Of a stretch of DNA of 64,000 nucleotides, positions 35,354 to 44,104 are shown piece after piece. The position numbers were made by a program, and so were the translations under genes. The stretch is from assembly GCF_000308495.1 (NCBI RefSeq), contig NZ_BAFU01000037.1:1-64000 (forward strand), written 5' to 3'. Each line of letters opens with the position of its first letter. Position 1 is the stretch's first letter. The notes under the pieces are model-generated. The model did not search any database. It was not told where the DNA came from and saw only the letters and a list, made by a program, of their open reading frames with translations. The DNA comes from Nocardia brevicatena NBRC 12119. Lineage in GTDB: Bacteria > Actinomycetota > Actinomycetes > Mycobacteriales > Mycobacteriaceae.

Positions 35354-35901
35354 GGCACGTGCGCGTACTCACTGTCGGCGTACCGGGCGTGGTTGATCCC
35401 CTTCGGCCACAAAGTCGCCCGTGCCTGCACACAGCGGGAGACGATACCCGGGTCGGTGGTGATGGACAGGCCCATGAACTCTCCCGTCTCGGCGAACGTT
35501 GTGAACGCAACCGTATCGTCATCGAACAGCCAATAGTCATCGCCCGGCACCTCGGCCGGGTCGGTGAGGTGGCGCGGTAGCCACCGCACCGCCTCACCGA
35601 CCAGCAGGCGGGTGGGCGTCTCGCTGAGCAGCCACCGCGTGTAATCCGAGTGCGGGACGGTGACCACGCGCAGCCGTTCGAGCGCGACGCCGCGCCCGGC
35701 CGTCTCGACCATCAGGTCGTCCCACGCCTTCCACGACGCGGGCTGTTCCTCCGGTTCGTAGGTCTCCCCCGCCTGCCAGCGCCGCAGCGCTTCGATTTCA
35801 TCGGCCACGCCGTAGGTGTCCTGCACTTCCAGGTGGAAAGCATACCGGCGGGCCGCGCGGAACAGCGGCCCGAATATCCCGTCACCGGTTACGTGGAACA
35901 T
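35350..35901 (-). CDS. DUF6879 family protein
   Basis: This 183-residue protein corresponds to the DUF6879 family that accompanies XRE-DUF5753 regulators in actinobacteria. Characteristic parts are LFRAARRYAFHLEVQDTYG, ERLRVVTVPHSDYTRWLLSE, EAVRWLPRHLTDPAEVPGDD YWLFDDDTVAFTTFAETGEF and a final GLSITTDPGIVSRCVQARAT. No catalytic motif is recognised. It is the middle gene of a three-gene operon, and the pairing resembles toxin-antitoxin or signalling pairs, though function is unproven. The ATG at 35901 has only a weak purine stretch upstream. Confidence 0.85.
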   Translation of the reverse strand: MFHVTGDGIFGPLFRAARRYAFHLEVQDTYGVADEIEALRRWQAGETYEPEEQPASWKAWDDLMVETAGRGVALERLRVVTVPHSDYTRWLLSETPTRLLVGEAVRWLPRHLTDPAEVPGDDYWLFDDDTVAFTTFAETGEFMGLSITTDPGIVSRCVQARATLWPKGINHARYADSEYAHVP

Positions 35902-35942
35902 CAGCGCACCACCACGGCCGTCTCGTCGTCATCGAGCGTGAG

Positions 35943-36197
35943 TTATGCGAGGACTTCCGGCGCGGTGACCGGCTCGCCGCTGACCAGGAACGCGCCGGGG
36001 GCGTCGGTGGCCTCCACGGGCAGCTTCATGCCCGGCTCCAGCCAGTCGAGTAGGGCGTGAGGAACCAGCACGGTTCCTGTCCGGTCGGTGATGTTGCCTT
36101 GGATCACCAGCTCGCCCGTCTCGGCGGCGTACACCGCCGGGCAGGAGCCGTGACCTGAGCCAGAGCCGACGTGGCGAAGTTTGAGGTGAGAGCGCAT
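35943..36197 (-). CDS. Small hypothetical protein of XRE/DUF6879 operon
   Basis: This 84-residue protein (MRSHLKLRHVGSGSGHGSCP then AVYAAETGELVIQGNITDRT, LVPHALLDWLEPGMKLPVEA) is of the kind repeatedly found as the first gene before DUF6879 and XRE-DUF5753 in Nocardia and Streptomyces. It looks like a small beta-rich domain. The ATG at 36197 follows AAAGGAC with good spacing; an in-frame extension to 36239 is not needed. It ends 42 bp before the DUF6879 start. The function is not known. Confidence 0.7.
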   Translation of the reverse strand: MRSHLKLRHVGSGSGHGSCPAVYAAETGELVIQGNITDRTGTVLVPHALLDWLEPGMKLPVEATDAPGAFLVSGEPVTAPEVLA

Positions 36198-36412
36198 TGT
36201 GAGATCGTCCTTTGCGATTGAGGCGAATGTACCTCGCAATGGTCGCCGTAGAAGCGCTCAGCTCACAAGGTTACGCGCAAAAATACGCAAAGTCGTATCG
36301 GGTCCAGGCAGCACCTGCCTAGCGTGTCGTTTTACGCCCCGTCGTCGGGTGCGACCTCGAATCCCCGGCGGCGGGTGCACGCCAACGCGACAACGGGAAC
36401 AGGGGCCGGACG

Positions 36413-36754
36413 ATGGCAAATGACAGGCCGAAGGCAATCGGGTTCGTCAACAAGCGGGTGGACGGCTACGGAGCCGATATCGGCCGGGTTGCAGAAGGGG
36501 CCGGATACCGGCTGGTGTGGACGGTCAACGTCGATGTCAGCACGCTGCCCGCTGCTCCCATACTGGCCTCGGCGGTCATGGAGCACGACGCGCAGGCTGT
36601 GGTGGTTCCGTCCTTCGAGCACATAGACCCGCTGCGGCACCTCATCACCGATATCGCCGCGCTCGTCACGCCGATGTACCACTGCCCGCGTGGGTATCGG
36701 TGGCCCATGATCGACCTGGAGCGGCCGTGTTCGCGGCCGGGTGGGTGGCCGTGA
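36413..36754 (+). CDS. Degenerate serine-recombinase-like small protein (intact copy)
   Basis: This 113-residue protein reads MANDRPKAIGFVNKRVDGYG, then RVAEGAGYRLVWTVNVDVST, AVMEHDAQAVVVPSFEHIDP and ALVTPMYHCPRGYRWPM. It aligns along its length with the frameshifted paralogue at 32380-32717 (KAxG, GYxL, VPxxEHxD, Y.W). The fold suggested is the N-terminal resolvase domain without the catalytic serine and without a DNA-binding domain. Such orphan domains probably act as regulators or remnants in integrative elements. Its ATG follows AGGGG. It is divergent from the XRE/DUF6879 operon. Confidence 0.55.
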   Translation: MANDRPKAIGFVNKRVDGYGADIGRVAEGAGYRLVWTVNVDVSTLPAAPILASAVMEHDAQAVVVPSFEHIDPLRHLITDIAALVTPMYHCPRGYRWPMIDLERPCSRPGGWP

Positions 36755-36807
36755 TCGGCCTACCGCTGGGCGTGGTCGCCGCCGCAATCCTCTGGCCAGA
36801 GCGATGA
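36727..36807 (+). CDS. Possible 26-residue single-helix membrane peptide
   Basis: A GTG behind GGAG opens a frame reading FAAGWVAVIGLPLGVVAAAI LWPER. The central ~20 residues form one hydrophobic helix ending in WPER, as small regulatory membrane peptides do. It overlaps the end of the preceding gene by 28 bp in another frame, which fits translational coupling. There is no other evidence that it is expressed. Confidence 0.3.
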   Translation: MFAAGWVAVIGLPLGVVAAAILWPER

Positions 36808-36933
36808 GCCATGCCGGGGCAACGGTGTCGGAGGTAGACACAGCTCATGGGCAGCGAGCAGAGCCGATCACCTCGTCTTGATCGCTGTGATGAGCAAGAC
36901 GACAGGGCCTATCGTCTTGATAGTCTGCCCAGG

Positions 36934-37323
36934 TCAGAGGCTTCTCGGTGTATTCGCGCCGGGATTGCCTGACCACGACCTTCCGTCGGGGTGGTAGGGG
37001 CAGCGCGCGTGCTCCAGGGTGCCGGGTGTCGATGACGGCGAATCCATGAAGGAAGGTACCCACTGCCCACAGTTGTCGCATGAGGTGAAGCCGCCGAGAC
37101 CTACCTTGCCGAGGCCGTAGAGCACCGCGACCCGGTCCGAAACGTGATCGAGAACGCCAACGGCCTCTTCGAAGGTGAACGGCTGGTTCCGGGCTTGGCA
37201 CCTCGCGCAGTCGCAGTCGCCACCCTCTGGCGGCCGTTGCAGGTACTCGAGAAGTTGCGTGCGGCCTCCATCCGCCAGAACCCCGTCGGTATCGGCGTAG
37301 GTGCAGCGTTCGACTGCGCACAC
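36934..37323 (-). CDS. Hypothetical Cys-rich protein, possible metal binding
   Basis: This 129-residue frame begins at GTG 37323 (CAVERCTYADTDGVLADGG). It contains four CxxC- or CxC-type clusters: VERC...; DCDCARCQARN; TSCDNCGQWVP; and HARCPYHPDG, which together look like one or two zinc ribbons. The central helix TFEEAVGVLDHVSDRVAVLY separates them. No family is recognised, and the start is uncertain because no strong ribosome-binding site is seen. It lies in the island next to the tRNA-Val gene. Confidence 0.45.
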   Translation of the reverse strand: MCAVERCTYADTDGVLADGGRTQLLEYLQRPPEGGDCDCARCQARNQPFTFEEAVGVLDHVSDRVAVLYGLGKVGLGGFTSCDNCGQWVPSFMDSPSSTPGTLEHARCPYHPDGRSWSGNPGANTPRSL

Positions 37324-37795
37324 CGCCCGGTCGACACCGCTCGGTCGGGGCGCTCTCGTTTTCCATGTCGGTCAACCTAGTCTGCGACGTAGGTACTGGG
37401 ACAGGGCGTAACGGCTCCGGTCTCGGCGCGGCGAGCCGAGACCAGCGGTGAGCCGAACGTGACACGATGCCCGACCGCGTGGACCAGCACGTCATGCGCG
37501 ATCATGAGCGCGGCGAGGCTGTCGGGCTGGTGCTGTCCGGCGTTCCGGGTCACCGCAGCCTATTCGAGCGTAGGCAGGGACCGGCGATCCGGCAGCGATG
37601 CCAAGCGTGTGCGCTGTCGGCGTACCCGTGGATACGGTGACTATTAATGCGAGTGCTCGTACGGTTTGATTCAGCATTCGACGTGGGTTGCGTCTCTGGT
37701 ACTTAGGTTGACGGTTAACCATGCCGACTGCCCCACGAAACTCTGTTGGGGCAGCCCCTCTACTGCAAAAGCAGGGCATCTACCTGTAGATTTAC
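37324..37795. other. Intergenic region left of tRNA-Val, with hairpins and no gene
   Basis: No gene is supported here. Near the tRNA 3' end two small hairpins occur: TGCCCCA and TGGGGCA with an 11-base loop at about 37729-37753, and ATCTAC and GTAGAT with a 2-base centre at 37779-37792. They probably terminate tRNA transcription. An integrated element would join here if the tRNA 3' end was its attachment site, but no copy of the tRNA end was found at the left. Confidence 0.35.
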
Positions 37796-37870
37796 TGGTG
37801 GGCGCAGACGGGTTCGAACCGCCGACCGCTGGTGTGTAAAACCAGAGCTCTACCACTGAGCTATACGCCC
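37796..37870 (-). tRNA. tRNA-Val (TAC anticodon)
   Basis: The reverse strand folds into a standard cloverleaf. The acceptor stem pairs GGGCGTA with TGCGCCC (one G-T pair), followed by A and an encoded CCA. The D arm contains AGCTCAGTGGTAGAGC. The anticodon stem CTGGT/ACCAG encloses loop TTTACAC, giving anticodon TAC (valine). The T arm has GGCGGTTCGAACCCGTC with the usual TTCGAAC. The 75 nt include CCA. It marks the boundary between the decayed island (29.5-37.8 kb) and the conserved ahpE-aceE block. Confidence 0.96.
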
Positions 37871-37876
37871 TTGCCA

Positions 37877-37894
37877 CCCCGGGAGGTCCCGGGG
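37877..37894. terminator. Hairpin between ahpE and tRNA-Val
   Basis: CCCCGGGA and TCCCGGGG form an 8-bp perfect stem with a GG centre, seven bases after the ahpE stop codon on the reverse strand. No T-run follows, as is usual for high-GC actinobacterial terminators. It separates the ahpE transcript from the tRNA gene. Confidence 0.5.
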
Positions 37895-37900
37895 AACGGA

Positions 37901-38365
37901 CTATGAATTTAGCGCGGCGAGCGCTTTCTCCCAAGCCGCCTGGTCACGGGCCTCGCCGGGGCCGTTCATCTCCGCGAAACGGATGACGCCTTCGGTGTCG
38001 ATGACGAAGGTGCCCCGGTTGGCGATCCCGGCGTCCTCGTTGAAGACGCCGTAGGTCTGGGCGATGGCGCCATGCGGCCAGAAGTCGGACAGCAGCGGGA
38101 AGGTGTAGCCCTGTTCGGCGGCCCAGATCTTGTGGGTGGGGGAGGGGCCGACGGAGATGGCGAGGATCTCGGTGCTGTCGTTCTGGAATTTGGGCAGTTC
38201 GTCGCGGACCCGGCACAGCTCACCCTGGCAGATGCCGGTGAAGGCGAGGGGGTAGAACACGAGCAGGACGTTCTTCTTCCCCCGGTAGTCCGAGAGGGTG
38301 ACTTCCTGGTTGTTCTGGTCTTTCAGGGTGAAATCCGGCGCAACAGTGCCGACCTCGAGTGGCAT
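37901..38365 (-). CDS. ahpE: Peroxiredoxin, AhpE type
   Basis: This 154-residue peroxiredoxin removes peroxides in the cytoplasm. It begins MPLEVGTVAPDFTLKDQNNQ, has the peroxidatic Cys in FYPLAFTGICQGELCRVRDE and the AhpE-typical SVGPSPTHKIWAAEQGYTFP and FPLLSDFWPHGAIAQTYGVF. M. tuberculosis AhpE (Rv2238c), which is very similar, is 1-Cys-like, reading CQGEL followed by Asp; here a second Cys (C-x4-C) could serve as a resolving partner. The ATG at 38365 follows GGAGG. It precedes the tRNA-Val gene and follows DUF3052, as in M. tuberculosis. Confidence 0.93.
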   Translation of the reverse strand: MPLEVGTVAPDFTLKDQNNQEVTLSDYRGKKNVLLVFYPLAFTGICQGELCRVRDELPKFQNDSTEILAISVGPSPTHKIWAAEQGYTFPLLSDFWPHGAIAQTYGVFNEDAGIANRGTFVIDTEGVIRFAEMNGPGEARDQAAWEKALAALNS

Positions 38366-38449
38366 GGGTGGACCTCCGTCGTATCGGGTTCGTGCCGCGG
38401 GCAGCACAAACCCATCGAACCATGTGTGGGGGCGTCGGCTCAGGCCGGG

Positions 38450-38872
38450 TCAGCGCTGTTTCGACGGCGCCTTGGGCTGTACCAGGCGGCTGCCGGACCA
38501 TTCGCCCAATTTGATGGCCGAGGTCTGGGTGAGGCCGGCGGTGGGGGCGGCTTCGGCGATTTCGCTGGGGTCCACGTGGCCGGGGTTGCCGGTCTTGGGG
38601 GTGAGTACCCAGATGAAGCCGTCCTCGGACAGCGGTCCTATCGCCTCCATCAACTGGTCCACCAGGTCGCCGTCACCGTCTCGCCACCAGAGCAGAACGA
38701 CGTCGATGACCTCGTCGGAGTCCTCGTCCAGCAGTTCGCTGCCGATTACCTCCTCGACGTCGGCCCGCAGGTCGTCGTTGGTGTCCTCGTCCCAGCCCAG
38801 CTCCTGGACAACCATGCCGTGGGTGATGCCAAGCTTCTGAGCGTAATTCTGCGCGTCCGCCGCGGCGACCAC
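38450..38872 (-). CDS. DUF3052 family protein
   Basis: This 140-residue protein corresponds to DUF3052 (Rv2239c in M. tuberculosis). Typical segments are AQKLGITHGMVVQELGWDED, EVIGSELLDEDSDEVIDVVL LWWRDGDGDLVDQLMEAI, PLSEDGFIWVLTPKTGNPGH and VDPSEIAEAAPTAGLTQTSA. The protein is acidic and conserved in actinobacteria; function unknown. The GTG start follows AGGAGG at ideal distance. It lies upstream of ahpE on the same strand, 85 bp apart. Confidence 0.92.
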   Translation of the reverse strand: MVAAADAQNYAQKLGITHGMVVQELGWDEDTNDDLRADVEEVIGSELLDEDSDEVIDVVLLWWRDGDGDLVDQLMEAIGPLSEDGFIWVLTPKTGNPGHVDPSEIAEAAPTAGLTQTSAIKLGEWSGSRLVQPKAPSKQR

Positions 38873-39008
38873 GGTGGCGTCCTCCTCAACTCCCGACTAC
38901 AGATAACTGCAAGCGAACATTGTTATCGGCCCCAGCGCAAGCCGATCGGGCCAATCGAATTCTGCTTGTTGTCTCGACATGCCCGATGACCGGCCCGAAT
39001 GCCGCCGA

Positions 39009-39563
39009 TCAGGTGGGGCAGGCATCCCGGACGGCGTTTCGCGCGTCGTTCACCCGCCGGCTGGCGTCGTTGAGCGGCCCGACCGGGGCGGTGTAGGTCA
39101 TCTCCTTGGTTGCCCGGGCGAGGGCGCGGGCCGCGTCGACGTACTCGGTGAACTTGACGGCCAGGTCCGAGGGCAGGTTCGGGCCGGCGGTGTTGACGCC
39201 GGTTTCGACCTTGGTGGCGGCGTCTTCGAGGGTGGTGACCGCGGTATCGCGTTTGGGCGTGTAGTCCGGTGCGTTGGCGTCGTGGGCGTCGACGAACTCG
39301 TTGTATTTGGTCACGCCCAATCCGGTGGTCACCGGGAATTCGTTGCAGTTGTCGGCGATGGCCTTGTCTCGGGCGGCTGCCTGCCGGGACGAGGTGGCGG
39401 CCGCGGACGACGAGGCTGCTTCGCTCTTGTAGGCCGCCAGATCGCCGGCATTGGGCGTGGCCGCGCCTTCGACCTGGTCGGCGCATCCCGCGATCGTCGC
39501 GCCGGCGGCCAGTGCCGCGGCGGCGGCCACCAGTCCTATCCGGCGCGGATGCAGCAACTTCAT
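39009..39563 (-). CDS. Lipoprotein of unknown function
   Basis: This 184-residue protein has a lipoprotein signal peptide (MKLLHPRRIGLVAAAAALAA GATIAGC, lipobox IAGC with Cys27). The mature part is helical and Ala/Thr/Asp-rich (DNCNEFPVTTGLGVTKYNEF VDAHD, DLAVKFTEYVDAARALARAT) and ends in RNAVRDACP, with two Cys that could form a disulfide. It occupies the position of M. tuberculosis Rv2240c by synteny. The ATG follows GGGAGGAC. It is divergent from aceE. Confidence 0.8.
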   Translation of the reverse strand: MKLLHPRRIGLVAAAAALAAGATIAGCADQVEGAATPNAGDLAAYKSEAASSSAAATSSRQAAARDKAIADNCNEFPVTTGLGVTKYNEFVDAHDANAPDYTPKRDTAVTTLEDAATKVETGVNTAGPNLPSDLAVKFTEYVDAARALARATKEMTYTAPVGPLNDASRRVNDARNAVRDACPT

Positions 39564-39768
39564 CGTCCTCCCCACTCCTCGGTACAACTCCAGCGTCCTG
39601 CCTGTCGAACGGTACTGGATTCGCGGCTGAGATGATGACCTGGGACGCGCCATCGGCAAGGATGGATGGTGCATCCGAACATTTCGTAGACGGGTGGTGC
39701 GCACACCAGCGGACCACCCGGGGTTACCGAAGCCATCAGCTCGCCCACCCCCTGTACGAGGAGCAGTT

Positions 39769-42630
39769 TTGACCGATCTGATCCACTCTTCCGCTCCGGC
39801 GGAGCACGCTGCGTCCGACTCCACTCCTGTGCGCGCCGCGAACGGCGCGAGCCCCGGTCCGCCGGCGGGCGGGCGGGTTCGGGTGATCCGCGAGGGAGTG
39901 GCGTCCTATCTACCGGATATCGATCCGGAGGAAACCAGTGAATGGCTCGAATCCTTCGACGACATGCTCGAGCGGGAGGGTCCGGGCCGGGCGCGCTATC
40001 TGATGCTGCGCCTACTCGAGCGCGCCGGTGAGCGTCGGGTGTCGATCCCGTCGCTCACCTCCACCGACTATGTCAATACCATTCCGACCGAGAACGAACC
40101 GTGGTTCCCCGGCGACGAGGAGACCGAGCGGCGGTATCGGGCCTGGATCCGCTGGAATGCCGCGATCATGGTGCATCGCGCGCAGCGCCCGGGGATCGCG
40201 GTCGGCGGACATATCTCGACCTACGCCTCCTCGGCGGCACTGTACGAGGTCGGGTTCAACCATTTCTTCCGCGGCAAGGACCACCCCGGCGGCGGTGACT
40301 CGATCTTCATCCAGGGTCATGCCTCGCCCGGTATCTATGCCCGCGCGTTCCTGGAGGGCCGGCTGAGCACCGACCGGCTCGACGGGTTCCGTCAGGAGTA
40401 CAGCAAAGGCGGCCTGGGCAGTGGGCTGCCCTCGTATCCGCATCCGCGGCTGATGTCCGACTTCTGGGAGTTCCCGACGGTGTCCATGGGCCTGGGCCCG
40501 ATGAACGCCATCTACCAGGCGCGGTTCAACCACTATCTGCACGACCGCGGGATCAAGGACACCTCCGAACAGCATGTGTGGGCGTTCCTCGGCGATGGTG
40601 AGATGGACGAGCCGGAGTCGCGCGGTCTGGCGCATGTGGCGGCCATGGAGGGTCTGGACAACCTGACCTTCGTGGTGAACTGCAATCTGCAGCGTCTCGA
40701 CGGCCCGGTGCGCGGTAACGGCAAGATCATCCAGGAGTTGGAGTCGTTCTTCCGCGGTGCCGGCTGGAATGTCATCAAGGTGATCTGGGGCCGGGAGTGG
40801 GACGCGCTGTTGGGTGCCGACCGTGACGGCGCGTTGGTGAACCTGATGAACACCACCCCGGACGGTGACTACCAGACCTACAAGGCCAATAACGGCGCCT
40901 ACGTGCGGGACCATTTCTTCGGTCGCGATCCGCGCACCAAGGCGCTGGTGCAGGACCTGAGCGATCAGGAGATCTGGAACCTCAAACGCGGCGGTCACGA
41001 CTACCGCAAGGTGTACGCGGCGTACGCGGCGGCGCTGGCCCACAAGGGGCAGCCGACGGTGATCCTGGCCAAGACCATCAAGGGCTACACCCTCGGCAAG
41101 CACTTCGAAGGCCGCAACGCGACCCACCAGATGAAGAAGCTGACCCTGCAGGACCTCAAGGACTTCCGTGACCTGCAGCGGATCCCGATCAGCGATGCCG
41201 AGTTGGAGAAGGACCCGTATCTGCCGCCGTACTACCACCCGGGTATGGAGGCCCCCGAGATCCAGTACATGCTGGAGCGTCGCAAGGCGCTGGGCGGGTT
41301 CCTGCCGGAGCGCCGCACCGATGTGAAGCCGTTGAAGCTGCCCGGCGACGAGGCGTACAAGACGGTGCGCAAGGGTTCCGGCAAACAGAACGTCGCCACC
41401 ACCATGGCGCTGGTGCGGCTGATGAAGGAACTGCTGCGCGACAAGGAGATCGGCAAGCGGATCGTGCCGATCATCCCCGACGAGGCCCGCACCTTCGGGA
41501 TGGACTCGTGGTTCCCGTCGTTGAAGATCTACAACCGCAACGGCCAGCTCTACACCTCGGTCGACGCGGAGCTGATGCTGGCCTACAAGGAGAGCGCCGT
41601 CGGGCAGATCCTGCACGAGGGCATCAACGAGGCGGGGTCGACGGCGTCGTTCACCGCGGTGGGTACCTCCTACGCCACGCACGGCGAGCCGATGATCCCG
41701 CTGTACATCTTCTACTCGATGTTCGGGTTCCAGCGCACCGGCGACGGCCTGTGGGCCGCGGCCGACCAGCTGGCCCGCGGGTTCGTCCTCGGGGCGACGG
41801 CCGGCCGCACCACCCTGACCGGTGAGGGGTTGCAGCACAACGACGGGCATTCGCTGTTGTTGGCCTCCACCAACCCGGCGGTGGTCTCGTATGATCCGGC
41901 GTTCTCCTACGAGATCGCGCATATCGTTCGCGACGGTCTGCGCCGCATGTACGGCGGCACTCCCGGTGTCGACGGGTTCGGCGGGGAGAACATCTTCTAC
42001 TACCTCACCCTGTACAACGAGCCCTACCAGCAGCCGGCCGAGCCCGAGGGGCTCGATGTGGACGGTCTGCTGAAGGGCCTGTACCTGTACCGGCGGGGTG
42101 GTGAGGGGCAGGCGCGGGCGCAGATCCTGGTCTCCGGGGTCACCGTGCCCGACGGTCTGCGCGCCCAGCAGCTGCTCGCCGAGGACTGGGGGGTGGCCGC
42201 CGATGTGTGGTCGGTGACGTCCTGGGGCGAGCTGCGGCGGGAGGCTTTGGCCAAGGAAACCGAGGCCCTGCGGCATCCAGGTACCGATCCGGGCACGCCG
42301 TATGTCACGCAGGCGCTGTCCGGGGCCGAGGGGCCGTTCGTGGCCGCCTCGGACTGGATGCGGGCCGTTGCGGACCAGATCCGCCAGTGGGTGCCCGGCG
42401 ACTACACCACCCTGGGTACGGATGGTTTCGGTTTTTCCGATACCCGTCCCGCCGCCCGCCGGGTGTTCAATGTGGATGCCGAGTCGATCGCGGTGGCCGC
42501 CCTGGCGGGGCTCGGGCGGATGGGCCGGATCGATCCGGCGAAGGCCGCCGAGGCCGCCGCGCGCTATCGCATCGACGATGTCTCCGCCGCGCCGAAGTTC
42601 ACCGCCGGCGGTGCCGGGGACGCGGAGTAG
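39769..42630 (+). CDS. aceE: Pyruvate dehydrogenase E1 component (homodimeric)
   Basis: The 953-residue protein decarboxylates pyruvate with thiamine diphosphate and acetylates the E2 lipoyl groups, feeding acetyl-CoA to fatty-acid synthesis. Family features are [20 protein letters not shown], the histidine-rich [20 protein letters not shown], the TPP motif [20 protein letters not shown] followed by [40 protein letters not shown], and C-terminal [21 protein letters not shown]. coli AceE is 887 residues; a ~55-residue polar N-terminal extension adds length. The TTG at 39769 follows AGGAG. An ATG-less start and a 75-residue open extension upstream make the start somewhat uncertain. The regulator gene follows 11 bp later. 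Confidence 0.95.
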   Translation: MTDLIHSSAPAEHAASDSTPVRAANGASPGPPAGGRVRVIREGVASYLPDIDPEETSEWLESFDDMLEREGPGRARYLMLRLLERAGERRVSIPSLTSTDYVNTIPTENEPWFPGDEETERRYRAWIRWNAAIMVHRAQRPGIAVGGHISTYASSAALYEVGFNHFFRGKDHPGGGDSIFIQGHASPGIYARAFLEGRLSTDRLDGFRQEYSKGGLGSGLPSYPHPRLMSDFWEFPTVSMGLGPMNAIYQARFNHYLHDRGIKDTSEQHVWAFLGDGEMDEPESRGLAHVAAMEGLDNLTFVVNCNLQRLDGPVRGNGKIIQELESFFRGAGWNVIKVIWGREWDALLGADRDGALVNLMNTTPDGDYQTYKANNGAYVRDHFFGRDPRTKALVQDLSDQEIWNLKRGGHDYRKVYAAYAAALAHKGQPTVILAKTIKGYTLGKHFEGRNATHQMKKLTLQDLKDFRDLQRIPISDAELEKDPYLPPYYHPGMEAPEIQYMLERRKALGGFLPERRTDVKPLKLPGDEAYKTVRKGSGKQNVATTMALVRLMKELLRDKEIGKRIVPIIPDEARTFGMDSWFPSLKIYNRNGQLYTSVDAELMLAYKESAVGQILHEGINEAGSTASFTAVGTSYATHGEPMIPLYIFYSMFGFQRTGDGLWAAADQLARGFVLGATAGRTTLTGEGLQHNDGHSLLLASTNPAVVSYDPAFSYEIAHIVRDGLRRMYGGTPGVDGFGGENIFYYLTLYNEPYQQPAEPEGLDVDGLLKGLYLYRRGGEGQARAQILVSGVTVPDGLRAQQLLAEDWGVAADVWSVTSWGELRREALAKETEALRHPGTDPGTPYVTQALSGAEGPFVAASDWMRAVADQIRQWVPGDYTTLGTDGFGFSDTRPAARRVFNVDAESIAVAALAGLGRMGRIDPAKAAEAAARYRIDDVSAAPKFTAGGAGDAE

Positions 42631-42641
42631 TACAACATCAG

Positions 42642-43976
42642 ATGATGGAACGTAGACCGCCGCGGCCGCGCAGGGTCTCCGACACGTCGTCCGCACACGA
42701 GGTGTACCTGCCGACAGGCGCGCTTTCCCCGAATCGGCAGTCCCGGGATCCGCTGCCGGACACGTTGCTCAAACGGGTCAAGCAGTTCTCGGGCCGGCTG
42801 TCCACCGAGGCGGTGGGTTCGATGCAGGATCGGTTGCCGTTCTTCGCCGATCTGGACGCCGCGCAGCGTGCCGGTGTGCAGATGCTGGTGCAGACCGCGG
42901 TGGTGAACTTCCTGGAATGGCTCCAGGACCCGGACAGTGATATCCGGTTCAGCCTGGACGCCTTCCAGGTGATTCCGCAGGATCTGGCGCGGCGGCTGAC
43001 ACTGCGCCAGACCGTGGACATGGTTCGGGTGGCCATGGAGTTCTTCGAACAGTGGCTGCCCGCGCTGGCGCGCAACGATCGCCAGCTGGTCGCGCTCACC
43101 GAGGCGGTGCTGCGATACGGGCGTGAGCTCGGTTTCGCGGCCGCCTCGGTGTACGCCAGCGCGGCCGAGTCGCGCGGCGCGTGGGACACCCGACTGGAGG
43201 CGTTGGTGGTGGATGCGGTGGTGCGTGGCGATACCGGCCCCGACATGCTGTCGCGGGCCGCCACCCTGAATTGGGACGCCACCGCGCCCGCCACGGTGCT
43301 GGTGGGTACCCCACCGCGGGATCAGGGTGTCTCGGTGGTGGGGGCGGTGCACACCATCGCGGCGCGGCACGGACGGGCCGCGCTGGCCGTGGTGCAGGGT
43401 TCGCGGCTGGTGATGGTGGTGAGCGGACATTTGGGTGATGCGCCGCAGACGTCGCCGTTCATGGTGGATCTGCTGGGTGAGGCGTTCTCCGAGGGACCGG
43501 TGGTGATCGGCCCGACCACCCGCACCCTGGGCGCGGCGCATGCCAGTGCGCTGGAGGCGCTGGCCGGGATGGAGGCGGTGATCGGATGGCGGGCCGCTCC
43601 GCGGCCGGTGCACGCCGCGGAATTGTTACCGGAACGCGCCCTGTTGGGGGACCGTGCTGCGGTCGACACGTTGATCGAGTACTTTGTCCTACCGTTGGTG
43701 TCGGCGGGGGCGGCGTTGGCGGATACCCTCGACGCCTATCTGGACAGCGGCGGAGCGGTCGAGACCTGTGCTCGGCAGCTGTACGTTCATCCAAATACGG
43801 TGCGTTATCGGCTCAAGCGAATCGCCGAGATCACGGGTCGTGATCCGTTGAATCCGCGGGACGCGTATGTGCTCAGAGTCGCCGCCACAGTAGGCCGTCT
43901 GACACGAACCCGTAACGATTCGTCAACATCTTCCTCGGAGGTCACATACGCCCCACTGGATAACGAGGGGGTGTAA
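42642..43976 (+). CDS. mabR: PucR-type transcriptional regulator, MabR homologue
   Basis: This 444-residue regulator occupies the position of M. tuberculosis Rv2242 (MabR, regulator of the FAS-II mycolic-acid operon) between aceE and fabD. The N-terminal part is helical (DTLLKRVKQFSGRLSTEAVG, VDMVRVAMEFFEQWLPALAR). A GGDEF-like middle is followed by a PucR-type C-terminal helix-turn-helix, LDAYLDSGGAVETCARQLYV HPNTVRYRLKRIAEITGRDP (residues ~370-410). ATGATG at 42642/42645 offers two starts. The aceE stop lies 11 bp upstream, so translation may be coupled. It probably binds the inverted repeat in front of fabD. Confidence 0.88.
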   Translation: MMERRPPRPRRVSDTSSAHEVYLPTGALSPNRQSRDPLPDTLLKRVKQFSGRLSTEAVGSMQDRLPFFADLDAAQRAGVQMLVQTAVVNFLEWLQDPDSDIRFSLDAFQVIPQDLARRLTLRQTVDMVRVAMEFFEQWLPALARNDRQLVALTEAVLRYGRELGFAAASVYASAAESRGAWDTRLEALVVDAVVRGDTGPDMLSRAATLNWDATAPATVLVGTPPRDQGVSVVGAVHTIAARHGRAALAVVQGSRLVMVVSGHLGDAPQTSPFMVDLLGEAFSEGPVVIGPTTRTLGAAHASALEALAGMEAVIGWRAAPRPVHAAELLPERALLGDRAAVDTLIEYFVLPLVSAGAALADTLDAYLDSGGAVETCARQLYVHPNTVRYRLKRIAEITGRDPLNPRDAYVLRVAATVGRLTRTRNDSSTSSSEVTYAPLDNEGV

Positions 43977-44014
43977 CGCCGACGGCAAAACGGTCGATCC
44001 GGACATCTCGCAAG

Positions 44015-44042
44015 CTGTTTTGTGGGGATCACACAAAAGCAG
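44015..44042. promoter_or_regulatory. Candidate MabR operator in fabD promoter
   Basis: CTGTTTTGTG and CACAAAAGCAG form an imperfect inverted repeat with TTTTGT and ACAAAA half-sites separated by nine bases, in the 128-bp mabR-fabD gap, 63 bp before the fabD start. T-rich half-sites are striking in this GC-rich DNA. MabR controls this operon in mycobacteria, so it is the obvious binder, but that is inferred. Confidence 0.5.
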
Positions 44043-44104
44043 TCGGCAAGCTTCGGTGGCGTCGACATCACCGCGATGCCGCTTCACAGTGTTTTCTTAG
44101 GTAC

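Noticed and set aside
29390-37795. Left attachment site copied from the tRNA-Val 3' end
   Set aside because: No stretch matching the T-arm and acceptor (GGTTCGAACC...) was found on the left of the island.
37671-37934. - strand open frame running through the tRNA-Val
   Set aside because: It reads through the tRNA gene (GSNPSAPTSKS), a familiar artefact.
40012-42696. 894-codon open frame opposite aceE
   Set aside because: It mirrors the codon structure of aceE and shows typical shadow composition (His/Arg/Gly/Leu), with no family motif.
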